Part shown: positions 36,030-44,569 of the stretch, in pieces
Numbering within the stretch: the first letter of the stretch is position 1
Layout of the letters: each line of letters starts with the position of its first letter
Assembly (NCBI GenBank): GCA_016709005.1
Contig: JADJEU010000006.1
Span: forward strand, 154,740 to 218,739
DNA from: Crocinitomicaceae bacterium
GTDB lineage: Bacteria > Bacteroidota > Bacteroidia > Flavobacteriales_D > Crocinitomicaceae
Length of the DNA: 64,000 nucleotides
Reading direction: 5' to 3'
Made by a program: the position numbers and the translations under genes
The notes under the pieces: generated by a model
What the model was told of the DNA's origin: nothing
Databases searched by the model: none
The model's input: only the letters and a program-made list of their open reading frames with translations

Positions 36030-36294
36030 GCTTAAGGGTTTTGTGAGTCGCACGCTTATTGCTAATAAGACTATGCGCGTTTAAGTGAATGTAAGAAAAA
36101 ATAGAATTAGTTGGTAGTTATGTGCTGTCTGTTTTGAGAGAAACGTTCAAAGTGCTGTTTCTATTATCAACGTAAGGCATAACGGTAATAATGAAAGTTT
36201 CACGTTAAAACAATGAGATCTTGAATCAATCCCGATAGAAATCGAGTTCAGGATGACGTTTTCAAATCAACCATGCGGGGCACAACACAAAAAA
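36030..36294. repeat. intergenic stretch with GTCATCCTGA-type repeat
   Basis: No gene. About 36208-36260 reads, on the minus strand, CGTCATCCTGAACTCGATTT then CTATCGGGATTGATTCAAGA. The same GTCATCCTGAA core recurs at about 38441, and a degenerate GTCATCTTGGA at about 34208. This is a dispersed non-coding repeat type I recall from Bacteroidota. Confidence 0.5.
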
Positions 36295-36324
36295 ATGACG
36301 CACTCCAATATTGGAATGCGTCAT
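36288..36324 (-). terminator. long palindromic terminator of the PKD-repeat gene
   Basis: ATGACGCA-c-TCCAATATTGGA-a-TGCGTCAT (36295-36324) forms a near-perfect 15-bp hairpin. On the minus strand it is followed by a run of seven T (36294-36288). The PKD-repeat gene stops at 36349. Confidence 0.85.
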
Positions 36325-36348
36325 CATTAAAATCAGTTTTTAGATAAA

Positions 36349-38322
36349 TTATTCGACAACAATTTTTGAAACTGCTTCACCATTCAAATTCAAGAAATAA
36401 ATTCCTGCGGCTGAATTTTCCAAATCAATATTCAGGTTATTTGATCCTTCATTAACCGGATAGTTTTCTGAGAAAATAACTTTACCGGTTATATCATGTA
36501 GTTGAACTAAGTACACTTCGTCTTTTTTGCTTTGAATAGCAAGGGTGAAATTTCCTGTTGAAGGATTAGGGTAAACCGCAAATGTTGATGCAGCGTTTTG
36601 TGATGCAATGGATAAGTTTTGTGCCGGATCCATAATGTTAATGGTGGTACCCGATTTAACCAGAATATCGATGTCCATACAAAGTGTATCTACACAACCG
36701 GCATCTGAAAGAATGGTCAGACAAATTGTATAAAGACCAACGCTGCTGTATGTATAAGTTGGAAACTGATCGGTACTGGTATCTCCATTGCCAAAATCCC
36801 AGAAATAGCTGGTGATTCCGTTTGAAACAGAATAGTTATATCCGTTGTAAACACCAGGGTTGAGTGAATCCTGAACTAAAGTGAAATCTGATTCACATTG
36901 TGCATTTGAACCGGTAAATACCGTAACGTAAATACTGTCTGTACAAACAGAATCATTGACTACAAAAAGTGCCTGAAAGGTATTTGCACCAGAGCTGGTA
37001 TTGTACGTATGATTTACCGGATTAGAAGTGGATGTGTTGCCATCGCCGAAATCCCAAAAAGTAGAAGCACCACTTCCAAATGAGCCGTAAGCTGCAAAGT
37101 TGTTGGTTGCAGATGGAAAAGGTGAAGTGTCAGGTATAACGTATGCAGAAGTACCGCAGGATGTAAGCGTGCCTGCAGAAATAACTGCTGTGAAAGTACC
37201 CGTGCAGTTTACATCGGTTACCGTAAGGGTCACAAGATAGTTGGTGCTTGCTCCAGGCGCATAAACATGATTCACTGGATTCCCAGTGCCCGTTGTGCCA
37301 TCACCAAAATCCCAGGTATAAACAGGACTTGTAGAAACACCACCGAAACCAATATTTGCGTTGAATGTGATTTCATTTGACGTGATATAAGTTGGTGTAA
37401 AACTCACGTCGCAATTGTTTGGCATTCCAGCAATCGTAAAGGTGCTGGTATAAGATGAATCTGTGCAGTTGTTTGCCATATCTTCAGAATAACTGACGGC
37501 CTCGTAATTTCCGTTAGATGGAAGATTGAAGAGATGAGGATTGTTGCCCTGAGTAATAGTGCCTGACCAATCAGATTGTCCAGTTGTGGTGTTATAAAAA
37601 TATACGATTCCATAATAGTCAGCCGGATTAGGAACGCTGGTAAAATCATATTCAATTTCTACTTCTCCCGGATTTGAAGTGGGTGTAATTGTTACAGGCA
37701 GTGCACAAGGATTATAAAGCGAAACAGTGCTAGATGAAGACCCATCACATTGTGAGTCGTTAACGGTTAAGGTGACGTTATAGTTAGCAGGAATTCCAAC
37801 AGGGTAAATATGATTTACAGGGTTACCTGTTGCACTGGTACCGTCACCAAAGTCCCAGGTGTAAACCGGACTTGGTGAAACGCCGCTATAACCAATGTAG
37901 GCGGTGAAGCTAACTTCATTGGGTGAAATCAGCATACTTGAAAAACTGACGACACAGTCATTCGGTAAATTTGTAATAACAAGTGGATTGATGAATACGG
38001 TGTCCGTGCAACTTGTAATGGTGTCAATTGCGGTAGAAGTGGCCTCATAATTACCGTTGGTCGGTAAGGTCACAAGATATGGATTGTTGGATTGAGAGAT
38101 TACGCCTGACCAGGCATATTGACCATCTGTCATATTATAAAAATATACCTGCCCAATAAAATCGTTTGGGTTTGGTACTGCAGTAAAATCATAGGTGATT
38201 TCAACTTCACCCGGATTACTGGTTGGTACTATAGTTACCGGCAAAGCACATTGCGCAATAAGTGTCGCAGGTGCTAGCATTGCAATAGCAACCAGAGAGA
38301 ATAGAGTTAAGATTTTTTTCAT
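36349..38322 (-). CDS. PKD-repeat surface protein with T9SS sorting domain
   Basis: 657 aa from ATG 38322 (signal peptide KKILTLFSLVAIAMLAPATL). It holds four PKD domains, each with a WDFGDG or WDFGNG core (VYTWDFGDGTSATGNPVNHI and equivalents). The first two lie in a tandem duplication of about 185 residues: each unit starts CALPVTIxPTSNPGEVEI and ends with a PKD domain. The C-terminus (about 585-657, FAVYPNPSTGNFTLAI to SKIVVE) is a T9SS type A signal. It is probably a long adhesive or structural surface protein; no catalytic motif is seen. Confidence 0.9.
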   Translation of the reverse strand: MKKILTLFSLVAIAMLAPATLIAQCALPVTIVPTSNPGEVEITYDFTAVPNPNDFIGQVYFYNMTDGQYAWSGVISQSNNPYLVTLPTNGNYEATSTAIDTITSCTDTVFINPLVITNLPNDCVVSFSSMLISPNEVSFTAYIGYSGVSPSPVYTWDFGDGTSATGNPVNHIYPVGIPANYNVTLTVNDSQCDGSSSSTVSLYNPCALPVTITPTSNPGEVEIEYDFTSVPNPADYYGIVYFYNTTTGQSDWSGTITQGNNPHLFNLPSNGNYEAVSYSEDMANNCTDSSYTSTFTIAGMPNNCDVSFTPTYITSNEITFNANIGFGGVSTSPVYTWDFGDGTTGTGNPVNHVYAPGASTNYLVTLTVTDVNCTGTFTAVISAGTLTSCGTSAYVIPDTSPFPSATNNFAAYGSFGSGASTFWDFGDGNTSTSNPVNHTYNTSSGANTFQALFVVNDSVCTDSIYVTVFTGSNAQCESDFTLVQDSLNPGVYNGYNYSVSNGITSYFWDFGNGDTSTDQFPTYTYSSVGLYTICLTILSDAGCVDTLCMDIDILVKSGTTINIMDPAQNLSIASQNAASTFAVYPNPSTGNFTLAIQSKKDEVYLVQLHDITGKVIFSENYPVNEGSNNLNIDLENSAAGIYFLNLNGEAVSKIVVE

Positions 38323-38574
38323 ACTATTTTTATTAGTTCGTCTTAAATACAAACTCAAAATGATAAGGTTGTCTGAAGTTAAATTTTTTTTTCAGATCAA
38401 GGCTTTAAAGCTTTGCCAAGCTAGGTTTTGCTGTGGAGATTGTCATCCTGAATTTACCGTTTTAACGTTAGAAGTTAATGATTGTCATCACAATTTTTTA
38501 AGATGATCCTTGACTTTCTCCTAATTCCTGACGTTATTGTATAGTACTTCAAGGAATTACTTTAACCTCACCCA

Positions 38575-39918
38575 ATGAAAATTGCATTCATCAGTGTTTG
38601 TTTTATTTCAACTATAGCAATTGCAAACATAAGCGATACAACGTCTGGTAAATTTTCTATGTCCTATGAACTAAATGCGGGGCCTTCTTATGGAGATAAG
38701 GGATATACCTCCATACCATGGTTTAGTGGATCCTATAGCGTAAATGAAAAACGAAAAGATCTTTTTGGAGAACCCAATTTTGGATTTACAAATGCATTGA
38801 ATTTTCAATTTGGCAACTGGTTTAGATTGCGAACAAGGTTGAGTTATAATCGTGTTTCTTATCACTCCGACTACAAGAATGGTATCTATATCGGGTTTGA
38901 TGCTACTACTGGGGCTGGATACACTTCAGGAAGCTACAAATATCTTTTTAGACAATTTACTGCTGGTTTAGATTTTTGTTTTGTTTTTTCAGGCGATAAA
39001 ATAAAATTTAATACAGGATTTGGACTTGATTATGGACAATATATCAGAAGTTATTTTGTCAATGGAAAAAAGGCGAATCAATTACAGTATGCTGCAAATC
39101 CGGACGAGTCGTTTGTAAACAGAGGTTTTACTTCTTTTGTCGGCATAGAAATTCCGGTCAAAAAAATTACTTTGTTCAGTGAATTGCGCTATACAATGAC
39201 CAACCCAACAAACATTCAGGATAAATATTGGAACTACTTGTATTCTGTAAATCTGAGTGCAGGATTAAGACTTCAATCGATCACTTTAAAAAGTGTCAGG
39301 AAAGAGCTTAAAACAAGGAATGCGCTTTTCACTTTATCAGTTGAACCTAAGGCTAGTTACCTATTAAATGGAAAACCTGGAGGTTATGGTAAATACAAAT
39401 TCACGAATCATTATGGTCTTTTAACTTCAGCGGGTTTCAAATTTCAAAACGGGTTATTGCTTTCTTCGGGCTTTTCATATCTCGTCCTCAATAAATTGTA
39501 TTCGGCCACTTATTATGATGATAATTATTATTCTGAATTTCACTTGGTAGGTCTTCATTTGGCTGCTAGTTGTGATATGCTAAACAAAAACTCAAATCAC
39601 ATTTTAGGACCATTTGTTAGGGTCGAATATGCCATTTTAACAAGTCAGATTAATGCGCAATGGAACGGAGAAATATCCAGCCCATATCCTCCCGATAATG
39701 CGCAAACTTCTACTGGTGGTTATAAAAAAGGAAGCGATTGTTTTGTAGTCGCGTCTGGTCTCACTTACAGCAGAAAAATTGGTAGCCAAAATGCACTAGG
39801 TTTAGGTTTAGAATATTCGAGACAGTTGATGAAGTTTAAAAGCACAGGAAGTTATTGGCACTATTTATCTCTATCAATAATCTGGCAGTATTCCTTTAGA
39901 AAAAATAAAATCCAATGA
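38575..39918 (+). CDS. predicted outer-membrane beta-barrel protein
   Basis: 447 aa: a signal peptide (about 1-19, ending AIAN) and then alternating amphipathic strands rich in Tyr, Phe, Gly and Ser (FGNWFRLRTRLSYNRVSY, LGLGLEYSRQ) ending in a strand that finishes IIWQYSFRK. This looks like an outer-membrane barrel, but I do not recognise a family. Its stop overlaps the start of the next lipoprotein gene by 4 bp (ATGA), so they form a translationally coupled pair. Confidence 0.72.
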   Translation: MKIAFISVCFISTIAIANISDTTSGKFSMSYELNAGPSYGDKGYTSIPWFSGSYSVNEKRKDLFGEPNFGFTNALNFQFGNWFRLRTRLSYNRVSYHSDYKNGIYIGFDATTGAGYTSGSYKYLFRQFTAGLDFCFVFSGDKIKFNTGFGLDYGQYIRSYFVNGKKANQLQYAANPDESFVNRGFTSFVGIEIPVKKITLFSELRYTMTNPTNIQDKYWNYLYSVNLSAGLRLQSITLKSVRKELKTRNALFTLSVEPKASYLLNGKPGGYGKYKFTNHYGLLTSAGFKFQNGLLLSSGFSYLVLNKLYSATYYDDNYYSEFHLVGLHLAASCDMLNKNSNHILGPFVRVEYAILTSQINAQWNGEISSPYPPDNAQTSTGGYKKGSDCFVVASGLTYSRKIGSQNALGLGLEYSRQLMKFKSTGSYWHYLSLSIIWQYSFRKNKIQ

Positions 39919-40325
39919 GTGTAAAAAATAGTTTGATTTTGTTTTCGCTCTTTGTTTTTTTGAGTTGTCAAAAACAGGTTCTTGATATTACAATTACGCC
40001 AGACAAAGTTGCTGTGCATCCTGGTGACACCATCAATGTTTCAGTGCAGGCACAAAGTGGTAGCACTATAACTTATTTGTGGGCTACCATCGAAGTTTAT
40101 TGTGGAATTGGAAGCGATATATATCAGGACCAATATCTCGGAGCAGGAACGTTATTAGAGATCAAGAAAAAGAGTCACAAATTAGAAGGTGAATTTAGTT
40201 ATATAGTGCCAACATCAGTCTATGGCACTGAGTTTGGGCCTTTTGACTTTTTGAAGATTTGGGTTTTTTGTGAGCAAGGCAGCAAACAAGTCAAAAAGGC
40301 CTTGAAAGTTGATATTAATATTTAG
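39915..40325 (+). CDS. small lipoprotein coupled to the barrel gene
   Basis: 136 aa. The signal ends FLSC (lipobox), and the mature part resembles one immunoglobulin-like beta sandwich (ITPDKVAVHPGDTINVSVQA). Its ATG overlaps the barrel gene stop. It could be a lipoprotein partner of that outer-membrane protein (inference from coupling). Family unknown. Confidence 0.75.
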   Translation: MSVKNSLILFSLFVFLSCQKQVLDITITPDKVAVHPGDTINVSVQAQSGSTITYLWATIEVYCGIGSDIYQDQYLGAGTLLEIKKKSHKLEGEFSYIVPTSVYGTEFGPFDFLKIWVFCEQGSKQVKKALKVDINI

Positions 40326-40393
40326 GCTTTTCAGGACGACGTTTAAAAATAACCACTCTATAAGTTTGTGATTTGGAATTTTGAAATTGGAAT

Positions 40394-40684
40394 TTATTTC
40401 TTTAAAACCGTCGGTATCTTAAAATAATCTGAATCATGCACCGCTGCATTCTTTAATGCTTCTTGCTGAGAGATCGTGACAACATCCACATCATCACGCA
40501 GTATATTCTCAGTTTCTGTCATGAATATTAGCGGTTCCACACCAGTTGTATCAACAGTAGAAAGCTGATCTACGAAAGCAACAATTTTATTGAGATCAGA
40601 TTTAATGCGCACTTTTTGATCGCCGTTAAATTCAAGGCGTGATAAATGGGCAAGATGATCAATAGTTTCGTCTGTGATTTTCAT
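40394..40684 (-). CDS. gatC: Asp-tRNA(Asn)/Glu-tRNA(Gln) amidotransferase subunit C
   Basis: 96 aa. It begins MKITDETIDHLAHLSRLEFN and contains LNKIVAFVDQLSTVDTTGVE, the GatC pattern, ending with KIPTVLKK. It stabilises GatA in the amidotransferase that corrects mischarged Glu-tRNA(Gln) or Asp-tRNA(Asn). gatA/gatB are not in the window. It starts 2 bp after the acyltransferase stop. Confidence 0.94.
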   Translation of the reverse strand: MKITDETIDHLAHLSRLEFNGDQKVRIKSDLNKIVAFVDQLSTVDTTGVEPLIFMTETENILRDDVDVVTISQQEALKNAAVHDSDYFKIPTVLKK

Positions 40685-40686
40685 GG

Positions 40687-41448
40687 CTAATCTTCCTGGT
40701 AAAGTTTTTTGTTGTACTGCAAAAGTGGTTTGTTGATCACTTCAAAAGTATGATGCCGCAAAGTTACTAAATCTTTTTTGGTCAAGCCTTTTGTTGGAAT
40801 TTCATCGTGGATCACAACACGCGCAAAGCCCGGTCTGGCGTGTCCTGTCAGAACCGGATCGGTGTAAAATAGTTTCCAGTTATCAATAATGGTAATCGGC
40901 AAAATGGGTACTTGCGCATCTATGGCAAGTTTGAATGCACCGCTTTTAAATAGATCTAATTTTGGAGCATCCAACGGAATTTTACCTTCTGGAAATATCA
41001 CAATCGACCAGCCTTTATTGAGTTCATGACGCGCTCGCAGAATTGATTTCATGGCTGAATGTCTTTTCTCACGGTTCACTGCAATGTCAATCTTTCTGAA
41101 GAAGATGCTGAGAATTGGCCAGCGCAATAATTCGGATTTGCCCATGAATAAAAATTTGGTGTGCGGCATAATGCGGTACATCAAAATAATATCCAGATAA
41201 GAAGAATGGTTTGGACAGATCACATAAGGCCCTTGCAACTTGGGTTTGGTTAATCGCCGGATGTAAATAAAGTCAAAAAATAAAATGATAGAAGAGACAA
41301 TAGTTTTTAATCTGAAAACGCGTTCAAAGTTTTTTTCGCGCATCAAAAGAATCCAAAATATCGGGTAGAAAAGTGTAAGTACTAAAAAGAAAATCAGAGC
41401 AAAATAAACTCTGTAAACTATGATAAACGGAATCAGTAAAAATCGCAT
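40687..41448 (-). CDS. 1-acyl-sn-glycerol-3-phosphate acyltransferase
   Basis: 253 aa, PlsC family. The catalytic HX4D is in CPNHSSYLDIILM, followed by FLFMGKSELLRWPIL, the glycerophosphate-binding FPEGKIPLDAPKLDLFKSG and PILPITI. One or two N-terminal membrane helices anchor it. It adds the second acyl chain to make phosphatidic acid. It is followed directly by gatC. Confidence 0.92.
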   Translation of the reverse strand: MRFLLIPFIIVYRVYFALIFFLVLTLFYPIFWILLMREKNFERVFRLKTIVSSIILFFDFIYIRRLTKPKLQGPYVICPNHSSYLDIILMYRIMPHTKFLFMGKSELLRWPILSIFFRKIDIAVNREKRHSAMKSILRARHELNKGWSIVIFPEGKIPLDAPKLDLFKSGAFKLAIDAQVPILPITIIDNWKLFYTDPVLTGHARPGFARVVIHDEIPTKGLTKKDLVTLRHHTFEVINKPLLQYNKKLYQED

Positions 41449-41551
41449 GAGTAGTTAATCAGACTTAGGTTAGCGTGTTCGTTCAATTTTAACTGGGTGA
41501 TCAAATTTAGCTAAAATTAGTTCGATAGCCCATTGATCCAACGTTAATTCC

Positions 41552-41559
41552 TAATTTTG
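41552..41559 (+). promoter_or_regulatory. -7 promoter element before trpS
   Basis: TAATTTTG is an exact TAnnTTTG box 20 bp upstream of the trpS ATG. A TTG at 41533-41535 gives a 16-nt spacer, slightly short. Confidence 0.5.
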
Positions 41560-41579
41560 GCTTAATTTGAAATTAAATC

Positions 41580-42551
41580 ATGGCTAGAATTTTAACCGGA
41601 GTACAGAGTACTGGCGTTCCACATTTGGGAAATATTTTAGGTGCTATCAGACCTGCAATAGCAATGGCTGGCGATCCTGCCAATGAATCGTTTTTATTTA
41701 TTGCAGATTTGCATTCACTGACCCAAATTAAAGACCCTAAAATTTTGATGGAAAATACTTATTCTGCCGCTGCCGCCTGGCTAGCCTGCGGCTTGGATAC
41801 CAATAAGACTATTTTCTACAGACAAAGTGATGTGGTAGAAACCACTGAATTGACATGGTATCTGAGTTGCTTTTTCCCATTTACCCGGTTAGAGCTTGCA
41901 CATTCGTTTAAAGATAAAGCTGATCGCTTGTCTGATGTGAATGGTGGCTTGTTTACTTACCCTATGTTAATGGCCGCTGATATTTTATTGTACGATGCTG
42001 AATTTGTTCCGGTAGGTAAAGATCAACAACAACATTTGGAATTTACACGTGATGTTGCCGGTCGTTTTAATCATCAAATGGGTGAGACCTTTATTTTGCC
42101 ACAAGAAAAATTTCAGGAATCAACCATGCTGATTCCGGGAACTGACGGTGAAAAAATGTCAAAATCAAAAGGAAATATCATTGATATTTTTCTCCCTGAG
42201 AAGGAATTGAAAAAGCAGATTAACGGAATTGTTACGGATAGTCTGGAATTAGAAGCATCAAAAAATCCAGATACCTGCAACGCATTTAAAATTTATTCTT
42301 TGCTAGCAACTGAAAATGAAATTGCAGACATGCGCAAAAATTACATTGCCGGCGGCTGGGGATATGGTCATACCAAAAAAGCAATTCTGGATAAAATTCT
42401 AACTGATTTTGCAGAGCAACGCAAAACATTTGATCACTACATGGCCAATCGCAATGAGCTTGACAAAGTGTTGGCTGAAGGTGCTGATAAGGCCAGAGCA
42501 ATTGCTAAGAAAGTGATTCTTCGTGTGCGTCATAAACTGGGGTATTTGTAA
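41580..42551 (+). CDS. trpS: tryptophan--tRNA ligase
   Basis: 323 aa, class I synthetase. The HIGH-type motif is TGVPHLGNILGAI, the KMSKS motif is EKMSKSKGNIID, and YPMLMAADILLYDAEFVPVG lies in the Trp pocket region. It charges tRNA-Trp. The TAA stop shares its last base with the ATG of a 47-codon ORF. Confidence 0.97.
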   Translation: MARILTGVQSTGVPHLGNILGAIRPAIAMAGDPANESFLFIADLHSLTQIKDPKILMENTYSAAAAWLACGLDTNKTIFYRQSDVVETTELTWYLSCFFPFTRLELAHSFKDKADRLSDVNGGLFTYPMLMAADILLYDAEFVPVGKDQQQHLEFTRDVAGRFNHQMGETFILPQEKFQESTMLIPGTDGEKMSKSKGNIIDIFLPEKELKKQINGIVTDSLELEASKNPDTCNAFKIYSLLATENEIADMRKNYIAGGWGYGHTKKAILDKILTDFAEQRKTFDHYMANRNELDKVLAEGADKARAIAKKVILRVRHKLGYL

Positions 42552-42694
42552 TGAAATCGCAGGCCTATGAATTGGGTTATGCCGTTGGACAGCTTGTTGG
42601 TGTGCTCTTGGTTGCTGGTCTCGTTATTTATTTTTTCTATTTCCGAAATCGGAAGAAAAATAAATCAGATCAAGATCAAACATTAGATCTCTAA
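42551..42694 (+). CDS. 47-aa single-pass membrane protein
   Basis: ATG at 42551 overlaps the trpS stop (TAATG), a sign of translational coupling. The product begins MKSQAYELGYAVGQLVG, has one membrane helix (about 11-31, ending VIYFFYF), then a basic segment (RNRKKNK) and a polar tail ending DLDL-like (TLDL). The basic cluster after the helix predicts N-out/C-in topology. Family unknown. The overlap, clear helix and clean stop argue for a real small gene. Confidence 0.6.
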   Translation: MKSQAYELGYAVGQLVGVLLVAGLVIYFFYFRNRKKNKSDQDQTLDL

Positions 42695-42730
42695 AACATT
42701 TTTAAGGTGTACTTGGTTTGTTAAAAGTAC

Positions 42731-43213
42731 ATGCAATTCCAAAAACACTCCGGACTTTACACCTTAACAACCAAACAAGTCATTCCCGCCACAATGGATG
42801 TGGTTTGGAAATTTTTTTCAAATCCGGGCAATCTCAATAAACTAACACCGGGTGATGTTGGATTTAACATTACATCTCCACCGGCAGATCACATGTATGC
42901 TGGTCAGATAATCACGTATCGTATTAAATTATTTCCAATGTATTCGGTGAACTGGGTTACCGAAATCACACAAGTAAAGGACAAACATTTTTTCATTGAT
43001 GAACAACGATTTGGCCCTTACGCCATGTGGCATCACGAGCATGTTTTTGAAGCTGCTGCAAATGGCGTGCTGATGACAGACCGCATCACGTTCAAACTAC
43101 CTTATGGAATTTTTGGGCGAATCGCTTATCCTATTTTTATAAAGAAAAAACTCACCAACATTTTCCAGTATAGAAGAGATTCGGTGGATGCTTTTTTTGG
43201 GAGGTTGAAGTAG
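42731..43213 (+). CDS. SRPBCC (START-like) ligand-binding protein
   Basis: 160 aa. It begins with the typical KQVIPATMDVVWKFFSNPGN strand-helix of SRPBCC proteins, then NKLTPGDVGFNITSPP, WVTEITQVKDKHFFIDEQRF, the conserved FGPYAMWHHEHVFE and a C-terminal helix (FQYRRDSVDAFFG). Members bind hydrophobic ligands or act as cyclases; the ligand is not identifiable. It has no close partner gene. Confidence 0.85.
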   Translation: MQFQKHSGLYTLTTKQVIPATMDVVWKFFSNPGNLNKLTPGDVGFNITSPPADHMYAGQIITYRIKLFPMYSVNWVTEITQVKDKHFFIDEQRFGPYAMWHHEHVFEAAANGVLMTDRITFKLPYGIFGRIAYPIFIKKKLTNIFQYRRDSVDAFFGRLK

Positions 43214-43258
43214 TTGATGTCTTTGTGGCAAAATATATATTTCAGAATCAGACTGCGA

Positions 43259-44521
43259 TTAATCTTTAACCCTCACCTTTATCAAATCAATTTTTGCTTC
43301 CGATACGGCCACAACGGTGATGACAAATTGATCCGTTTCAAAAATTGTATTAGGCGCTGGTATAGATTCAAGATGATGAATCACAAATCCAGCGAGCGTT
43401 TCATAGTCATCACTCTCTTCAATATTCAAATCATATTCTTTGTTCAGGTAATCAATTTCCAGTCGTCCTGCAAAGAGATAAGTAGTCTCGTCTAATTTTT
43501 TTTCAACCTCTTCATCCACGTCGTGTTCATCATCGATCTCTCCAAAAATCTCTTCAATTATATCTTCAATAGTCAAAATACCTGCGGTCCCGCCAAATTC
43601 ATCTACTACCAGCGCTACGCTGCGTTTGTTTTTGGTAAACTGCGGCAGCAGATCTTTTACTAAAACAGTTTCCGGAACAATAAATACCGGCAATAAAATT
43701 CCGCGAATACTTGTTGGTTTTCTGAATAATTCAAAGGCATGCACGTAACCAATTATGTTGTCAATCGTCTCTTTGAAAATAAGGATTTTTGAATAACCCG
43801 TTTCAATAAAACGTTTGTGTAATTCATCAATACTATCGTCAATGTCAACGGCTTCAATTTCGGTGCGCGGTATCAAACAATCTTTCGCTTTTACTTTCGA
43901 AAAATCCAAAGCATTTTTTAAGATTTCAATTTCGTTTTCTAAATCATTTTTGACTGCGGTATGCTCACTGAAATCATGCATGAAGTGATCCAGATCAACG
44001 GGTGCCAACTTATTGTGATCCATTTTAGTTTTGATTCCAACCATTCGCAACGCTAGTTGAGATAAGCCCATAATGATTAATGCTGGAATAATTAGCAGCG
44101 CATATGAAATCAGAATTGGAACAACAAGAAATTGTAATTTTCGGTTTGGGTTGATTCTGAAAAAGGCTTTGGGTAAAAATTGAACTGCAACAAAAACGAG
44201 TAGTGCTGTAATAATGATTTGCAGTATCAACGCAGCGATGTTGTAAGAAACATACGGAGAAATTGCCAGACGTATTCCGTGCGCAAGCAGCAAGGCAAAA
44301 GCAGTAAGCGAGGCAATATTACCTAAACGCAATACAGCAAAGAAGCGTGAATTTTTGCCAGCAAAGAAGGTAAGAATCTGTCCAGAGAATAAGCCCTGTT
44401 TGCGATCCATTTCAATTTTTAATTTGTTGGCAGAAACAAAAGCAAGTTCAACGCCAGAAAAAAAAGCTGAGAGTAGGAGTGAAATTAAAATTAGTATAAC
44501 CGTCTGGGGTCCGTCGTCCAT
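43259..44521 (-). CDS. HlyC/CorC (TlyC)-family CBS-domain membrane protein
   Basis: 420 aa: an N-terminal DUF21/CNNM membrane domain with four helices (about 1-165, FFSGVELAFVSANKLKIEMD), two CBS domains (about 205-330, KAKDCLIPRTEIEAVDIDD, VVDEFGGTAGILTIEDIIEE) and a C-terminal CorC-HlyC domain (about 345-420). The family is linked to Mg2+/Co2+ handling. In Flavobacterium the gliding protein GldE belongs to this family, but it lies next to ssb there, so GldE identity is possible yet unproven here. Confidence 0.9.
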   Translation of the reverse strand: MDDGPQTVILILISLLLSAFFSGVELAFVSANKLKIEMDRKQGLFSGQILTFFAGKNSRFFAVLRLGNIASLTAFALLLAHGIRLAISPYVSYNIAALILQIIITALLVFVAVQFLPKAFFRINPNRKLQFLVVPILISYALLIIPALIIMGLSQLALRMVGIKTKMDHNKLAPVDLDHFMHDFSEHTAVKNDLENEIEILKNALDFSKVKAKDCLIPRTEIEAVDIDDSIDELHKRFIETGYSKILIFKETIDNIIGYVHAFELFRKPTSIRGILLPVFIVPETVLVKDLLPQFTKNKRSVALVVDEFGGTAGILTIEDIIEEIFGEIDDEHDVDEEVEKKLDETTYLFAGRLEIDYLNKEYDLNIEESDDYETLAGFVIHHLESIPAPNTIFETDQFVITVVAVSEAKIDLIKVRVKD

Positions 44522-44569
44522 GGATGACTTATATCAAATCAAATATAGTGAAAAATAATTTCTTCACAA

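Noticed and set aside
43259..44521. Calling the CorC-like protein GldE
   Set aside because: GldE is in this family, but the usual ssb neighbour is absent here, so the name is not justified from sequence alone.
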